Assembly: GCA_964017235.1 (NCBI GenBank)
Contig: OZ024934.1
Coordinates: 78,024,706-78,088,705 of the forward strand
Direction of reading: 5' to 3'
From: Sabellastarte sp. h YS-2021
Lineage: Eukaryota > Annelida > Polychaeta > Sabellida > Sabellidae
DNA: 64,000 nucleotides
Part shown: piece after piece, positions 36,312-49,402 of the stretch
Layout: each line of letters opens with the position of its first letter
Numbering within the stretch: the stretch's first letter is position 1
Program-made: the position numbers and the translations under genes
The notes under the pieces: model-generated
Database searches by the model: none
Seen by the model: the letters and a program-made list of their open reading frames with translations, nothing else
Told to the model about the DNA's origin: nothing

Positions 36312-39300
36312 AAGCGTCCTGCAAGGGACGCTTGTTTGTGTATGGGAGAGCTTCAGGCTCCGCCGGCTCCGCCGGCTCCGCATTTTGTTTTCCTTATAAC
36401 TCTGTAACCGTTAGCCAGATTCTTTTCAAATTTGGCAGGTTTAGGCAGTAGCCTTGGGGAATTTTTTTGAATATGCTGCAGTGACATTTCAACCAATCAG
36501 AGAGGTCACATGACCAAAAATGTCTTTTTTCGATGGGGAAGCTTGTCCGGATGATAACTTGAAAGGAATTTTATCAATTCAGCTGAAACTTGGCAAATAC
36601 ATTCATTCTATTAAAATCTGGAAATCATTAGATTTTGGCATTGATTGGTCAAGAAATGGCCGAGTAATTAATGATTAATTAATCATTACGAATTTTCCAA
36701 ATAAGGAAAACACAAAAATGCTTATATCTCGAAAACCGTGCTAGATAGAGCGATTTCGACGAAATTTTTGACCCGCAGGATATCTCTACGGATTGGTTTT
36801 CCCAATTTTCAAAAAATTTTTGTCTCGCCAAAAATGGCGGCCATTTTGAATTTTCGAAATTTTCGCAAAAATTGCAAAACACAAAAATGCTTATATCTCA
36901 CAAAACCGTGCTAGATAGAGCGATTTCGACGAAATTTTTGACCCACAGGGTATCTCTGCAGATTAGTTTTCCCAATTTTCAAAAAAATTTTGTCTCGCCA
37001 AAAATGGCGGCCATTTTGAATTTTCGAAATTTTCGCAAAAATTGCAAAACACAAAAATGCTTATATCTCAAAAACCGTGCTAGATAGAGCAATTTCGACA
37101 AAATTTTTGACGCGCAGGATATCTCTGCGGAGTACTTTTTCCAATTTTCAAAAAATTTTTGTCTCGCCAAAAATGGCGGCCATTTTGAATTTTCGAAATT
37201 TTCGCAAAAATTGCAAAACACAAAAATGCTTATATCTCGAAAACCGTGCTAGATAGAGCGATTTCGACGAAATTTTTTACCCGCAGGGTATCTCTGCAGA
37301 ATAGTTATCCCAATTTTGAAAAAATTTTTGTCTCGCCAAAAATGGCGGCCATTTTGAATTTTCGAATTTTTCGCAAAAATTGCAAAACATAAAAATGCTT
37401 ATATCTCGAAAACCCTGCAAGATAGAGCGATTTCGATGAAATTTTTGACCCGTAGGGTATCTCTGCAGAGTAGCCATGCCAATTTTCAAACAAAAAATTT
37501 CTCGCAAAAAATGGCGGCCATTTTGAATTTTCGAATTTTTGCGCAAAAATTGCAAAACACAAAAATGCTAATATTTCGAAAACCGTGCTACATAGAGCGA
37601 TTTTGACGAAATTTTTGATCTTCAGGGTATCTCTGCAGAGCAGCTATCCCAAAGAGCTTTCACTTGGTGAAGTTTCAGACCCATAGCTAATTGCTCACCT
37701 ACTCAAAAAGAGTAAATGCGAATTACCTCTAAAAGTATTGCAGATGGCCAATTTTTCTCAAATAACTCATTCACCTACTTTTGGAAGAGCTTTCACTTGG
37801 TGAAGTTTCAGACCCGTAGCTAATTACTCACCTACTCAAAATGAGTAAATGCTAATTATCTCAAAAACTATTGCAGATACCCAATTTTTATCAAATAACT
37901 CATTCATGTACTTTTGGGAGAGCTTTCACATGGTGAAGTTTCAGACCCGTAGATGATTACTCACCTACTCAAAATGAGTAAATGCGAATTATCTCTTAAA
38001 AGTATTGCAGATAGCCAATTTTTCTCAAATAACTCATTCACCTACTTTTGGAAGAGCTTTCACATGGTGAAGTTTCAGACCCATAGCTAATTACTCACCT
38101 ACTCAAAATGAGTAAATGCGAATTATCTCTAAAAGTATTGCAGATAGCCAATTTTTCTCAAATAACTCATTCACCTACTTTTGGGAGAGCTTTCACATGG
38201 TGAAGTTTCAGACCAATAGCTAATTATTTACCTACTCAAAATGAGTAAATGCTAATTATCTCTAAAAGTATTGCGGATACCCAATTTTTATCAAATAACT
38301 CATTCATCTACTTGTGGGAGAGCTTTCACACGGTGAACTTTCAGACCCATAGCTAATTACTCACCTACTCAAAATGAGTAAATGCGAATTATCTCTAAAA
38401 GTATTGCAGATAGCCAATTTTTCTCAAATAAATCATTCACCTACTTTTGGGAGAGCTTTCACTTGGTGAAGTTTCAGACCCATAGCTAATTACTCACCTA
38501 CTCAAAATGAGTAAATGCGAATTATCTCTAAAAGTATTGCAGACAGCCAATTTTTCTCAAATAACTCATTCACCTACTTTTGGGAGAGCTTTCACTTGGT
38601 GAAGTTTCAGACCCATAGCTAATTACTCACCTACTCAAAATGAGTAAATGCGAATTATCTCTAAAAGTATTGCAGATAGCTAATTTTTGTCAAATTAATC
38701 ATTCACCTACTTTTGGGAGAGCTTTCACTTGGTGAAGTTTCAGACCCATAGCTAATTACTTACCTACTCAAAATGAGTAAATGCGAATTATCTCTAAAAG
38801 TATTGCAGATAGCCAATTTTTCTCAAATAACTCATTCACCTACTTTTGGGAGAGCTTTCACTCTGTGAAGTTTCAGAACCATAGCTAATTACTCACCTAC
38901 TCAAAATGAGTAAATGCGAATTATCTCTAAAAGTATTGCAGATAGCCAATTCTTCTCAAATAACTCATTCACCTACTTTTGGGAGAGCTTTCACTTGGTG
39001 AAGTTTCAGACCCATAGCTAATTACTCACCTACTCAAAATGAGTAAATGCGAATTATCTCTAAACGTATTGCAGATAGCCAATTTTTCTCAAATAACTCA
39101 TTCACCTACTTTTGGGAGAGCTTTCACTTGGTGAAGTTTCAGACCCATAGCTAATTACTCACCTACTCAAAATGAGTAAATGCGAATTATCTCTAAAAGT
39201 TTTGCAGATAGCCAATTTTTCTCAAATAACTCATTCACCTACTTTTGGGAGAGCTTTCACTCTGTGAAGTTTCAGACCCATAGCTAATTACTCACCTACT

Positions 39301-41493
39301 CAAAATGAGTAAATGCGAATTATCTCTAAAAGTATTGCAGATAGCCAATTCTTCTCAAATAACTCATTCACCTACTTTTGGCAGAGCTTTCACTTGGTGA
39401 AGTTTCAGACCCATAGCTAATTACTCACCTACTCAAAATGAGTAAATGTGAATTATCTCTAAAAGTATTGCAGATAGCCAATTTTTCTCAAATAACTCAT
39501 TCACCTACTTTTGGGAGAGCTTTCACTTGGTGAAGTTTCAGACCCATAGCTAATTACTCACCTACTCAAAATGAGTAAATGCGAATTATCTCTAAAAGTA
39601 TTGCAGATAGCCAATTTTTCTCAAATAACTCATTCACCTACGTTTGGGAGAGTTTTCACTCTGTGAAGTTTCAGACCCATAGCTAATTACTCACCTACTC
39701 AAAATGAGTAAATGCGGATTATCTCTAAAAGTATTGCAGATAGCCAATTTTTCTCAAATTAATCATTCACTTACTTTTGGGAGAGCTTTCACTTGGTGAA
39801 GTTTCAGACCCATAGCTAATTACTCACCTACTCAAAATGAGTAAATGCGAATTATCTCTAAACGTATTGCAGATAGCCAATTTTTCTCAAATAACTCATT
39901 CACCTACTTTTGGGAGAGCTTTCACTTGGTGAAGTTTCAGACCCATAGCTAATTACTCACCTACTCAAAATGAGTAAATGCGAATTATCTCTAAAAGTAT
40001 TGCAGATAGCCAATTTTTCTCAAATATATCATTCACCTACTTTTGGGAGAGCTTTCACTTGGTGAAGTTTCAGACCCATAGCTAATTACTCACCTACTCA
40101 AAATGAGTAAATGCGAATTATCTCTAAAAGTATTGCAGATAGCCAATTTTTCTCAAATAAATCATTCACCTACTTTTGGGAGAGTTTTCACTCTGTGAAG
40201 TTTCAGACCCATAGCTAATTACTCACCTACTCAAAATGAGTAAATGCGAATTATCTCTAAAAGTATTGCAGATAGCCAATTTTTCTCAAATAATTCATTC
40301 ACCTACTTTTGGGAGAGTTTTCACTCTGTGAAGTTTCAGACCCATAGCTAATTACTCACCTACTCAAAATGAGTAAATGCGAATTATCTCTAAAAGTATT
40401 GCAGATAGCCAATTTTTCTCAAATTAATCATTCACCTACTTTTGGGAGAGCTTTCACTTGGTGAAGTTTCAGACCCATAGCTAATTACTCACCTACTCAA
40501 AATGAGTAAATGCGAATTATCTCTAAAAGTATTGCAGATGGCCAATTTTTCTCAAATAACTCATTCACCTACTTTTGGGAGAGCTTTCACTTGGTGAAGT
40601 TTCAGACCCATAGCTAATTACTCACCTACTCAAAATGAGTAAATGCGAATTATCTCTAAAAGTATTGCAGATAGCCAATTTTTCTCAAATAACTCATTCA
40701 CCTACTTTTGGGAGAGCTTTCACTTGGTGAAGTTTCAGACCCATAGCTAATTACTCACCTACTCAAAATGAGTAAATGTGAATTATCTCTAAAAGTATTG
40801 CAGATAGCCAATTTTTCTCAAATAACTCATTCACCTACTTTCGGGAGAGCTTTCACTCTGTGAAGTTTCAGACCCATAGCTATTTATTCACCTACTCAAA
40901 ATGAGTAAATGTGAATTATCTCTTAATAGTATTGCAGATAGCCAATTTTTCTCAAATAACTCATTCACCTACTTTTGGAAGAGCTTTCACACACGAAAAT
41001 GAAAAATTGTGAATATCTCGGAAAAGCTATTTCTTCTGCTTTAATGCTCGGCGGGAGATACACACCGCGGCAGTGGTCTTGACAAAAATTTTTGTCTCCC
41101 CAAAAATGGTGGCCATTTTGAATTTTCAAAGTTTTTGCAAAACACAAAAATGCTTATATCTTGAAAACCGTGCTATATGGAGCGAACTCAACAAAATTTT
41201 TGACCTGCTGGGTATCTCTGCAGAGTAGCCATGCCAATTTTCAAAATATTTTTGTCTCGCCAAATATAGCGGACATTTTCAATTTTTTTATTTTTTGCAA
41301 AACACAAAAATGCTTATATCTTGAAAACCGTGCTAGATAGAGCAGACTGCGCTGACTTTGGTTGCCACAACAGTATAAGGCTAGAAACGAAGCATTTTCT
41401 TAATACTTTAGCACTCACCTTTATAGCCTTTTCGGGACGCTTTGTTTTTGCTATGCAAAAACATTATCTTTTTTTTTGCGAGCGATCCTCTAG
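36312..41493 (+). mobile_element. Composite Helitron-like element B nested in F
   Basis: Starts after TT with AAGCGTCCTGCAAGGGACGC-TT (perfect 8-bp stem). The tail holds GGGACGCTTTG (inverse of the head), hairpin TTTTTGC-TAT-GCAAAAA, and ends CTAG before TT. Interior: about 160-bp monomers (36700-37640), a 25-copy 133-bp array, a foreign tail (41044-41074), then two more 160-bp units. The uninterrupted target is seen in sister monomers of F (about 42569: GGAGTATTTTGTTTCAATAT). Same family as A. Confidence 0.85.
37650..41074 (+). repeat. 25-copy 133-bp array with foreign tail inside B
   Basis: Twenty-five monomers (landmark GAAGTTTCAGACCCATAGCT) with very high similarity. The array is followed by CGGCGGGAGATACACACCGC-GGCAGTGGTCTTG, a tail of the L/C type. 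The same array has 13 copies in A, so copy number differs between two copies of one element. Confidence 0.85.
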
Positions 41494-43210
41494 TTTTGTT
41501 TCAATATGTTATTCACCTATTTTGGGGTCAGCTATAACATAGTAAAATTTCAGATCTGTAGCTCATGGCATAGCTGAGTAATAGCTACTTTGAGGTTATC
41601 ACTGTTGAGTAAATCACTTATAACTTGAAAACTATTGCATTTACAGAAATTTGTGTAAATATGTTATTCAGCTACTTTTGGGTCAGCTATAACATAGTGA
41701 AATTACAGACCTGTAGCTCATGGCACAACTGAGCAATAGCTATTTTCAGGTACTGTATGTTGAGTAAATCAGTTGTAACTTGAAAAATATTGCATTTGGA
41801 GTATTTTGTTAAAATATGTTGTTCACCTACTTTTGGGTCAGCTATAACATAGTGAAATTACAGACCTAGAGCTCATGGCATAGCTGAGTAATAGCTATTT
41901 ACAGGTTCTCACTACTGAGTAAATCAGTTGTAACTTGAAAACTATTGCATTTACAGTATTTTGCTTAAATATGTTGTTCACCTACTTTTGGGTCAGCTAT
42001 AACATAGTAAAATTTCAGACATGTAGCTCATGGCATAGCTGAGTAATAGCTACTTTGAGGTTATCACTGTTGAGTAAATCACTTATAACTTGAAAACTAT
42101 TGCATTTAGAGTATTTTGTTTCAATAAGTTATTCACCTATTTTGGGGTCAGCTATAACATAGTAAAATTTCAGACCTGTAGCTCATGGCATAGCTGAGTA
42201 ATAGCTACTTTGAGGTTATCACTGTTGAGTAAATCACTTATAACTTGAAAACAATTGCATTTACAGAAATTTGTGTAGATACGTTATTCAGCTACTTTTG
42301 GGTCAGCTATAACATAGTGAAATTACAGACCTGTAGCTCATGGCACAACTGAGCAATAGCTATTTTCAGGTACTGTATGTTGAGTAAATCAGTTGTAACT
42401 TGAAAAATATTGCATTTGGAGTATTTTGTTAAAATATGTTGTTCACCTACTTTTTTGTCAGCTATAACATAGTGAAATTACAGACATATAGCTCATGGCA
42501 TAGCTGAGTAATAGCTACTTTTAGGTTATCACTGTTGAGTAAATCACTTATAACTTGAAAACTATTGCATTTGGAGTATTTTGTTTCAATATGTTATTCA
42601 CCTATTTTGGGGTCAACTATAACATAGTAAAATTTCAGACCTGAAGCTCATGGCATAGCTGAGTAATAGCTACTTTTAGGTTATCACTGTTGAGTAAATC
42701 ACTTATAACTTGAAAACTATTGCACTTACAGTATTTTGTTTCAATATGTTATTCACCTATTTTGGGGTCAGCTATAACATAGTAAAATTTCAGACCTGTA
42801 GCTCATGGCATAGCTGAGTAATAGCTACTTTGAGGTTATCACTGTTGAGTAAATCATTTATAACTTGAAAACTATTGCATTTACAGAAATTTGTGTAAAT
42901 ATGTTATTCAGCTACTTTTGGGTCAGCTATAACATAGTGAAATTACAGACCTGTAGCTCATGGCACAACTGAGCAATAGCTATTTTCAGGTACTGACTGT
43001 TGAGTAAATCAATTGTAACTTGAAAAATATTGCATTTGGAGTATTTTGTTAAAATCAGTTGTAACTTGAAAACTATTACATTTAGAGTATTTTGTTTAAA
43101 TATGTTATTCACATAATTTTTGGTCAGTTATATCATAGTGAAATTGCAGACCTCTATGTCATGCTATAGCTGAGCAATAGCTACTTTCAGGTTCTCACTA
43201 TTGAGTAAAT
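41494..43210 (+). repeat. ~155-bp array of element F (right part)
   Basis: About 11 monomers with GAGTAAATCACTTATAACTT, TATTGCATTTGGAGTATTTT and GTCAGCTATAACATAGT. Subtypes (TTGTGTAAATATGTTATTCA versus TTTCAATATGTTATTCACCT) alternate, giving higher-order blocks. The left part of the same array lies at about 35820-36311. Confidence 0.8.
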
Positions 43211-43539
43211 CATTGTATCCACTGGATAGCCGCAGTGTGTAGAGAGATTTCACCATTACCGCTCTAATGAAAAAAATATTATAGCTAGCCTTCTCAAGTT
43301 TGCAGAATATATTAATAACCATAAAATGTTGCCTGGGAATATTTTTGAAAAACAAGATGGCCGCCAGGGACGTTTATTCGACTTTAAGCAAGGACTTTTG
43401 TTGGCCCTCTAGAGGAAAGGGTATTATAGGTAGAGATCTCAAATTTGCAGGATATGTTCCTAATTTATAAAATCTTGACTGGGAATATTTTTGCCCTCAT
43501 TTTGAAAAACAAGATGGCCGCCACAGGTGCTTCTTTGTC

Positions 43540-44420
43540 AGTCATGAAAGTGTTTATATCTCCCTTATTATTGGTCCTAAAGGTTTGGGATGGTAAACCA
43601 TCCTATAGGAAATCATGGGCTGGGAATCTTTTGGTGTGGTCAGATTTGACCTTTGACCCCTCCTTCAAGGTCAAATGAGGATAGCCAAACTTAAAAGTGC
43701 TTATAACTCACTTATTATTGGTCCTAGAGGTTTGGGATGGTAAACAGACATATAGGAAATCATGGGCTGGGAATCTGTTGATGTGGTCCGATTTCACCTT
43801 GGACCTCTTCTTCAAGGTCAAACGAGGATAGCCAAACTTAAAAGTGCTTATAACTCGCTTATTATTGGTCTTAGAGGTTTGGGATGGTAAAACAACATAT
43901 AGGAAATCATGGGCTGGGATTATTTTGGTGTGGTCCGATTGACCCCTCCTTCAAGGTCAGTTGAGGATAGCCAAACTTAAAATTGCTTATAACTCGCTTG
44001 TTATTGGTCCTACAGGTTTGGGATGGTAAACCAACCTACAGGAAATCATGGGCTGGGAATCATTTGGTGTGGTCAGATTTGACCTTGGACCCCTCCTTCA
44101 AGGTCAAACAAAGATAGCCAAACTTAAAAGTGCCTATAAATCGCTTATCATTGGTTCTAGAGGTTTGGGATGGTAAACCATCCTATAGGAAATCATGGGC
44201 TGGGAATCTTTTGGTGTGGTCAGATTTGACCTTTGGACCCCTCCTTCAAGGTCAAATAAGGACAGCCAAACTTAAAAGTGCTTATAACTCGCTTATTATT
44301 GGTCCTAGAGGTTTGGGATGGTAAACCAACCTATAGGAAATCATGGGCTGGGAACGTTTTTGTGTGGTTGGATTTGACCATGGACCCCTTTTTCAAGGTC
44401 GTACGAGGATACTGCATTTG
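43540..44420 (+). repeat. ~150-bp array, second module of F
   Basis: Six units with TTATTGGTCCTAGAGGTTTG, GGAAATCATGGGCTGGGAAT and CTCCTTCAAGGTCAAA. The same module makes up the array at 63340-64000 in element H, whose head is unrelated to that of F. Confidence 0.8.
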
Positions 44421-45140
44421 CAGTATTTCTTTAAATATGTTTTAACCTACTCTTTACACTTAAACAGTTACCTTGTTACATTCCTTCATAATACCATTTG
44501 CAGGGCAAAACTTTTCTGTCAGGTTCAGAATTTCTTTTGAACATGCTGTTCAATTACCATTTACTCTACTTCTGTACAGCACTTTCCTTGATAATTATGC
44601 TTTCCTCTCATTATTACCTTCACAAATCAAAAACACTCAGTCAGCTGACACAGTGCCCGTTCACGGGCACTCTCCTCTTGTTTAAATTTATGTCTAGTCT
44701 GTAGTTAGGCCACGTTGTCCATTGCCTTAATATCTTCTATGCATATTGATCATATGGTTAATAATCTTTCCTTTGATATAATAGCTTGATCCATTGCTTT
44801 TTATGTCAGCTGACATTATGGCATCACTCTGCGGTGTATGTGTTGGCATCTGCATGAACAACTTCTCCTCCAAAAGTTCAAGGCCCACTGACATTCTGTT
44901 TCTTTTAAAAGATACCTAATCTATTGAGAATGGAAACATGTTCAAGGCATGCAGATCTGTGTGTTTGTCTCTTCCACAGATCCATTACAAGTGAGGTACC
45001 CCCACCCAAAGTGTGAAAATTTCAACACTTTATCATAAGTTCCTCATTGACTACTGAAGGGATTTGTTTGTGATCTTGCATATATGTATTCAGTGCCAAG
45101 CAGATTCCCTTGTGTGAGTATCAGTCTTGGATCTTTCTTA

Positions 45141-45363
45141 GAGTAAGAAATCTAAAATTCGCCACATATCTGAAATTCGCCACATGTGGAAATACTAATA
45201 AAATAAATGAATTAGGTGAGATTTGTTGAATGTACAGTAAGTTAAGGCTTTTTGAACTGAAACATGCCAATTTTCAGACAAAACATCATTTTCTTCATAA
45301 AATTAACTAAGGTTTTAGAGGTGGCAAATTTTAGATGCCTGGCGAATTTTAGATTTCTTACTC
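45141..45363. mobile_element. TA-flanked (mariner-type) MITE, 223 bp
   Basis: Perfect terminal inverted repeats of at least 24 bp (GAGTAAGAAATCTAAAATTC...) flanked by TA on both sides. The equivalent site in sister element F reads GTCTTAGTTTTTTT without the insert, confirming both ends. No ORF. A 21-T run follows at 45365. Confidence 0.8.
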
Positions 45364-47139
45364 TAATTTTTTTTTTTTTTTTTTTTGAATTTATAAAATA
45401 AGTTTTAATGCATTAAATTTCATGAAATCATGCACTAAATCACTTATAACTTGCAAAGTATTGCATTTAAAGCAGTTAGTTAAAATATGTTGCTCAGCTA
45501 CTTTTTGCATAGCCACAACATGGTGGCTAGCTTGGGAGCCTATCTCAACAGCTAAGTGAGTAATAGCTACATTCTGACTTTTCAGTACCTTCCATAATGA
45601 AGCAGACATAAAGTTTTGCATTTATAGATTTGTGTTAAATATTTGTTATTCACCTACATTTGAGTCAGGTATAACAGTAAAATGGTAGACCTGTAGCTCA
45701 TTGCATAGCTGAGCAAAGGCTACTTTCAGGTACTCACTGTTGAGTAAATCGATTGTAACTTGAAAACTATTGCATTTAGGGTATTTTGTTAATACATGTT
45801 ATTTACCTACTTTTGAGTCAGCTAAAACATAGTAAAATTGCAGACCTGTACCTCATAGCATAGCTTAGCAATAGATATTTTGAGATTCTCACTGTTGAGT
45901 GAATCACTTGTAACTTGAAAAGTATTGCATTTAGAGCATTTTGTTAAAATATGTTGCTCAGCTACTTTTTGCCTAGTTACAACATGGTAACTTGGGAGCT
46001 TATCCCAATAGCTAAGTGAGTAATAGCTACTGTCTAATTTTTCAGTACCGACCATAATGAAATCACTTATAGCTTGAAAAATGTTGCATACAAAACATTT
46101 TGTTGACATATATTGCTCAGGTACTGTTTCCATAGCTAAAACATGGTCTGTAGTTTGTAAGTCTATCTCCATAGCTGAGTGAGTTATGTCTGCTTTCACA
46201 TGTTTCAGCAGTTACATTATGAGTAATGGCTTGTGTCTTCAAAAGTATTGCAGCTGTGCAATTTCTTTTGAAACTGTTAACTATAGCATATGAAGTTTTA
46301 AACTTGTTACTCAATATATAAGTGAGTAATGGCTACTTTTATGATGTTATATTAAGTAAATTGCATATATCTTGAAAAGTAATAGATTTTAGCATTTTCA
46401 TGAAATTGATTTTCCAGATACTTTCTCTTTAGTTAAGAGTTGGTCATTGTTTGGAATGGCTATCGCAGTACCTGAGTGAATAACAACCATTTTATTGCGT
46501 TAATACTTCCTATCCAATGGACAATTGCTAATCCGGTCGGCGCAGACCGGCCCGCCAAACGCCAGAAAAAGACGTCCTGTGTCTCCACCGGCCGGCCGGT
46601 CCCAGTACTGTGCACTCGCAAGGTGGCGCATCGTACTTCCTTCCTGTCTAGACAGAGTGACGTCATAGCATCTTTTTCGTTTGGCGCATGTACTGTGCAG
46701 ACATGTTTTTCAACATCTCCAGAGTTCTTAAAGGAAAAAGTGTGCTTTATGACGGATTTTCAACCTAATTATTTGGTGTGAAAGTGTTATCTACATATCA
46801 AGCACGGATATACATTTAGAAATCTGCTGGAAACGCTCCGTAACTGACTCAATTTGGTGTTGATGATAGGGCAGTAATCGACGAGAAATATAAGGCAGCC
46901 TTTTTTCTAGTTTCCTCCCATTCAACCATTGTGTTGTTAGGGGCAGATCAACAATATTAAGAAAATAATGGAGATACTACTTACAAGGTATTTTTATCCG
47001 TGTCTTTTGTTTGAATGTGCCTTCTGTAACCTTCCGGTTACAATCACCATAGAAACGTCTTTTCTAGTAGTACAAATAGAAATCACGGACAACTTCAGTC
47101 TACGTAGTTTTGAACACTGCAAATAGAAGGAATTCCCAT

Positions 47140-47870
47140 ATAAAGAGGTGCATTCTTCAGAGCGCACTGGTACCGACTTCTCTGCTGTATAGCATCAGTC
47201 ACACCAGCCAGCTCGAGTATTTAGTGTTTTTTCATCAGAAGCATGAGATGAATTCTTCAGATTTCTTCAGAGCGCACTGGTACAGGCTTCTCTGCTGTAA
47301 AGCATCAGCCACACCAGCCTAGCTCGAGTATTTGGTGTTTTCAACAGAAGCAAGAGATGGATTCTTCAGAATTTTAATCTTCAGAGCGCACTGGTCCAGA
47401 CGTCTTTGCTTGTAAAGCATTAGTCGACTGGCAAGCTCCAGTTCAGCCTACCTCTCAATAGAAGGTGATATTAGTCCCTCCGTTGCAGACCCGGCTTTGT
47501 TGTCGGTAGTGGGGGTTGTGGATGGCCAGTTCACTGGTTTTATCACGAAAGGAATAAAGAATTTCATCTACACATCTACAGAGCGCACTGGTCCAGGTTT
47601 CTCTGCTTTTAAAGCATCAGCTGACCGGCCAGCTCAAAAGAACGCGACCTCTGACGTCATCTACACGAAGCTGATCACGTGATTCACCGACCAGGAAGGT
47701 CGGAAGTGCGTTCTTCAGAACTCATGTCTACTGTGATTCCAGTCCCAGTCTTGCAGACCCGGTCTTGTTGTCGGTAGTGGGGTTTGTGGACTAGCATAAT
47801 AGAATTACAGACCGACCAGGTTTTTTCCTTCTTCAGAGTGCACTGGTACCGACTTCTCTGCTGTAAAGCA
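47140..47870 (+). repeat. Internal repeats of DIRS 5' region
   Basis: The phrase TTCAGAGCGCACTGGTACCG plus TTCTCTGCTGTAAAGCATCA recurs about five times (47157, 47270, 47384, 47578, 47834) at irregular spacing. A second phrase, GACCCGG.TTTGTTGTCGGTAGT, recurs nearby. They probably arose by local duplication in the 5' region of the retroelement. Confidence 0.65.
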
Positions 47871-47910
47871 TCAGTCTACCAGCCAGCTCTGGCCAACCAC
47901 ACAGCCAACT

Positions 47911-48627
47911 ATGTTGTCGGTAGTGGGATTTTTGTGGACGGTAAAAATACTGTTAAGTTGCCTGTTGAGTATCACAAAGAACGCGACCACTGACGTCACC
48001 TCCAATCAGCCAATCGCGTGTCCTTCCGACCAGCAAGCTGGTCACGTGACACGCCGACCAACAATTGCTTCTAAAAATAGCTCGCAGGGGCTTTCCCAGC
48101 AACTGTCAAATCTACAAATAAGACGTGCGTTTAAAAGAAATACTTTAATTAATGGAGGAAACGCACAGAAAATTCAACACAAATTCAACACAAAAGATAG
48201 TTGTAAACTTGCTTCAGCAACTGGTTACAGAGTGTACCGACCGGGTACCAGCTACACAGCCTTGTACAGTTGCTTCCACAACTGCTTACAGAGTGCACCG
48301 ACCAGGTACCGGCTACATAGCCTTTGTGCAGCTTACCCGACCCAAACTGGTTACAGAGTCATCCGACCCAGTCCATTCAACTCTGTGTTGATTCTGGGGC
48401 AGGTAGACAGCAAGTATCTACAAATATGGCTTCAGCTGGTTACAGAATCTTCAAATCACCAGACCAGTTTACCGGCTATACAGCCTTATTTTCACCACAA
48501 CCGGTTACAGAGTGATCACTTCAACCACTGGTTACAGAGCCTACCAACAAGATACTGGCTATACAGCCTTGCTTCACCAAAACCGGTTACAGAGTCTACC
48601 CACCTAGTCCATTCAACTCTGTGTTGA
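47911..48627 (+). CDS. Gag-position ORF of DIRS-like element
   Basis: An open frame of 238 codons upstream of the reverse transcriptase. I recognise no gag domain. Much of it is built from a nucleotide repeat (CTGGTTACAGAGTGTACCGA; GGTTACAGAG occurs a dozen times from 48225 to 48890), which yields recurring T-G-Y-R-V and L-Q-S-x-P-T-R-Y peptides depending on frame. It may be a gag relic expanded by the minisatellite. Start codon uncertain. Confidence 0.35.
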   Translation: MLSVVGFLWTVKILLSCLLSITKNATTDVTSNQPIACPSDQQAGHVTRRPTIASKNSSQGLSQQLSNLQIRRAFKRNTLINGGNAQKIQHKFNTKDSCKLASATGYRVYRPGTSYTALYSCFHNCLQSAPTRYRLHSLCAAYPTQTGYRVIRPSPFNSVLILGQVDSKYLQIWLQLVTESSNHQTSLPAIQPYFHHNRLQSDHFNHWLQSLPTRYWLYSLASPKPVTESTHLVHSTLC

Positions 48628-49402
48628 TTCTGGGGCAGGTAGATGTGGAAGCATTTACAAGAATTCGACTGACTGGTTACAGAGTGTACTGACCAGATGC
48701 TGGTCTACACAGTCCTTATTTAGAAACTCGGAAAGCTAGCTTATTATGGACCAGTAGCTGTCTAAATTCATTGGTGACTCCAGCCTACCAGTTTTGCCAG
48801 TTACAGAGAATTACTGGTTACAGTGAATTACCGGTTACAGAGACCTGGTACCGGACAGAGTTGCCTAAGGTAATTTTGGTTACAGAGAATTCTTAGACCA
48901 GTCAGTTGGTCTTGATATTTCAATGTCCCAAGCTACTACCAGGCAACCTTCCCTTATCACACCTCTCACCAGCCTGTTATCGGTGCTGGTTTTGACTGGA
49001 AAGATAATAGATTTCAACCTTTCAATCAATCGGTTAGACACAGGAAAAACCAATAGGTCATTTCAGCAGCAAGAGAAAAGGTGGTCTACAGTCAAACAAG
49101 TTTTCATCACGTCCGGCCAGGGGTCAGCCATCTTTGTAAACTGTGTATATGCTGCACCTTGCAGGCAGCTGGCCTGGGGCAAAAGACCACAACAACTTGG
49201 ATCATTGTCACCAGACCGGACCAGTGTCCGGAGGGACATTTGGTTGTTTGTCAGACTACCAAATGTCCCAAATGTGACGCACATTCTGCCTGTAGGATCC
49301 AGGCTAAATCCGTTTTAGGAACTTTGGAAGCCTTGGGGGCTGTACCCTAGGTAGTATAAATGTTGAGGGAGGGCTACACTGCCTTTCTAGTCAAGACCAA
49401 AC

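Larger units (their letters stand above)
35380..44680 (+). mobile_element. Helitron-like element F (interrupted by B)
   Basis: After TT the head is a 12-bp perfect hairpin (ATGTCAGCTGAC / GTCAGCTGACAT, 35380-35409), then AACTTCTTCTCCAAAACTAC. The tail holds GTCAGCTGACAC (inverse of the head), the perfect hairpin AGTGCCCG-TTCA-CGGGCACT (44652-44671) and ends CTCCTCTTG before TTT. Inside are about 155-bp monomers (from 35820, and 41494-43210) and a second array of about 150-bp units (43540-44420). No Rep/helicase ORF. Without B it would be about 4.1 kb. Confidence 0.8.

Noticed and set aside
46476-46781. 101-codon ORF at the left end of the DIRS element
   Set aside because: Lies across the terminal inverted repeat; the right repeat is open in corresponding frames, so it is a structural shadow.
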